14,239 nucleotides of DNA, taken from assembly GCA_023435325.1 (NCBI GenBank), contig JAEYRT010000170.1, positions 1 through 14,239 on the forward strand, written 5' to 3'. The first letter of the stretch is position 1; each line of letters starts with the position of its first letter. Position numbers and translations under genes: made by a program. Source of the DNA: Pseudomonadota bacterium. Lineage in GTDB: Bacteria > Pseudomonadota > Gammaproteobacteria > Burkholderiales > Burkholderiaceae_C. Below are positions 13,373 through 14,239 of the stretch, one piece after another. Under the pieces are notes generated by a model. The model was not told the origin of the DNA. It did no database searches and was given only the letters and a program-made list of their open reading frames with translations.

Positions 13373-14056
13373 ATGTCTGCTGATTTGTCGACCGCGCCCG
13401 TGATTGAAGTGGAACACCTGCACAAAAGCGTGACAGATTCCAGCGGGACACTGGAGATTTTGCGCGATATCCATTTTCATCTGCGTGCGAAGGAGACGGC
13501 AGCCATTGTCGGAGCTTCAGGTTCGGGCAAGAGCACGCTGCTGTCGATGCTGGCAGGGCTGGATACGCCCAGCAGCGGCACCGTGCGGCTGCTGGGGCAA
13601 GATATCTTCGCGCTGGATGAAGATGGCCGCGCTGCCTTGCGGGGGCAGAAAATCGGCTTCGTGTTTCAGAGCTTTCAATTGCTGCCCAATCTCACGGCGC
13701 TGGAAAATGCCATGCTGCCGCTGGAGCTGGCCGGGGTGCGGCGCGCACGCCAGCAGGCGCAGGAGATGCTGCAGCGCGTGGGCCTGGGCCAGCGTCTTGG
13801 TCATTACCCCAGGCTGTTGTCAGGGGGCGAACAGCAGCGCGTGGCACTTGCGCGTGCATTTGTGGCGCAGCCTGCCGTGTTGCTGGCCGACGAGCCAACA
13901 GGCAGCCTGGACCATGCCACGGGTGCTGCCGTCATGGAGCTGATGCTGGAACTCAACCGCGAACACGGCACTACACTGGTGCTGGTGACCCATGACCGCG
14001 GCATTGCCGCCCAGTGCGACAGAACGCTGACGATCGAAGCCGGACGTCTGGTCTGA
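13373..14056 (+). CDS. ybbA: YbbA-type ABC transporter ATPase (LolD/MacB-like)
   Basis: A 227-residue ATP-binding subunit of the type VII (MacB/LolD/YbbA) ABC group. Walker A GASGSGKST is at 47-55, the Q-loop Gln at 99, the signature LSGGEQQR at 149-156, Walker B VLLADEP at 169-175 with catalytic Glu174, and the H-loop His at 207, so it should hydrolyse ATP. The start ATG at 13373 has AAGG 6 bp upstream and gives the usual length; the open frame extends to 13286 but that part lies over tesA. In E. coli ybbA is followed by the large permease gene ybbP; here the next gene is DUF3297, so no permease partner is visible. Assignment to YbbA rather than LolD rests mainly on the divergent tesA neighbour. 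Confidence 0.88.
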   Translation: MSADLSTAPVIEVEHLHKSVTDSSGTLEILRDIHFHLRAKETAAIVGASGSGKSTLLSMLAGLDTPSSGTVRLLGQDIFALDEDGRAALRGQKIGFVFQSFQLLPNLTALENAMLPLELAGVRRARQQAQEMLQRVGLGQRLGHYPRLLSGGEQQRVALARAFVAQPAVLLADEPTGSLDHATGAAVMELMLELNREHGTTLVLVTHDRGIAAQCDRTLTIEAGRLV

Positions 14057-14070
14057 CTGCCAAGGCTTTG

Positions 14071-14096
14071 CAAATGCCGCACAATCGCCGCATTTG
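14071..14096. repeat. Inverted repeat CAAATGC/GCATTTG before the DUF3297 gene
   Basis: CAAATGC (14071-14077) and GCATTTG (14090-14096) are inverted copies 12 bp apart, in the gap between the ABC gene and the next start codon. It may be an operator or part of a 3' structure; nothing distinguishes these. Confidence 0.35.
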
Positions 14097-14098
14097 TG

Positions 14099-14118
14099 AA
14101 AAAGGGGGCCTGGCCCCC
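14099..14118 (-). terminator. GC-rich hairpin with a U-run on the minus strand
   Basis: GGGGGCC-T-GGCCCCC (14104-14118) is a perfect palindrome preceded by AAAAA (14099-14103). Read on the minus strand it is a stem followed by TTTTT, a terminator pointing left; on the plus strand there is no U-run. It lies in the leader of the DUF3297 gene, 20 bp before the start codon. Confidence 0.55.
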
Positions 14119-14137
14119 GTGTATCTGGAATCCAACC

Positions 14138-14239
14138 ATGACCGAAGCAACTGCACGCCCTGAACTGCCTGATCACCTGTCGATCGACCCCAGCAGCAAA
14201 TTTTTTGTCCGCGAAGTGTTTGACCACGATGTTGGCATC
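14138..14239 (+). CDS. DUF3297 family protein (N-terminal part)
   Basis: The first 34 residues of a gene that runs off the window edge. RPELPDHLSIDPSS followed by F-DHDVGI is the conserved opening of DUF3297, a family of small (about 80-residue) proteobacterial proteins of unknown function. TGGAA (14125-14129) lies 8 bp before the ATG as a plausible ribosome-binding site. It follows the ABC ATPase gene by 81 bp. Confidence 0.85.
   Translation, partial: MTEATARPELPDHLSIDPSSKFFVREVFDHDVGI

Noticed and set aside
12367..13383. Open frame of 338 codons on the plus strand.
   Set aside because: It runs antisense over most of the TesA-type gene, shows no family features and has composition expected of a shadow frame.

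Overview
The window looks like ordinary chromosome of a beta-proteobacterium of the order Burkholderiales, most likely family Comamonadaceae (Comamonas/Acidovorax-like). This is inferred from moderately high GC, from gene neighbourhoods I recall from that group (lysR divergent from pirin and doxX; tesA divergent from a YbbA-type ATPase; a DUF3297 gene), from a short Lys/Arg-rich protein starting ATPNYGYEKRQ, and from a 90-bp intergenic hairpin of a style seen in those genomes. I see no RNA genes, CRISPR arrays, insertion sequences, phage genes or toxin-antitoxin pairs.

Layout. Bases 1-1596 (+) hold the C-terminal end of a periplasmic sugar-type binding protein followed 12 bp later by a membrane diguanylate cyclase (DGC1), probably a ligand-sensing pair. 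Bases 1624-5368 (-) hold a compact run: a LysR regulator, gluQ (glutamyl-Q tRNA(Asp) synthetase), trmB (tRNA m7G methyltransferase) and a soluble diguanylate cyclase (DGC2), with 16-48 bp gaps. DGC1 and DGC2 converge tail to tail. Divergent from lysR are pirin and a DoxX-family membrane protein (5483-6657, +), and a perfect 21-bp dyad abuts the lysR start codon. A bidirectional terminator at 6720-6747 separates them from the next block.

Bases 6766-10161 (-) hold a tightly packed unit: a SulP anion transporter with STAS domain, a third diguanylate cyclase (DGC3) whose start overlaps the sulP stop, and a MinD/FlhG-like P-loop ATPase 14 bp further on. This is the least conventional association in the window. 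After it come a BON-domain lipoprotein with an 11-residue Ala-rich repeat (10341-10832, +), a cystathionine beta-lyase (metC), the 90-bp hairpin repeat, a 53-codon gene with a TTG start, a TesA-type esterase with a Tat-like signal (-), a YbbA-type ABC ATPase without an adjacent permease (+), and the start of a DUF3297 gene (+).

The common theme is cyclic-di-GMP: three GGEEF cyclases and no EAL or HD-GYP phosphodiesterase. Only DGC3 keeps the RxxD product-inhibition site. No clear-cut undescribed system is visible. The best candidates are the SulP-DGC-MinD-like operon, the binding-protein/DGC pair and the conserved hairpin repeat.
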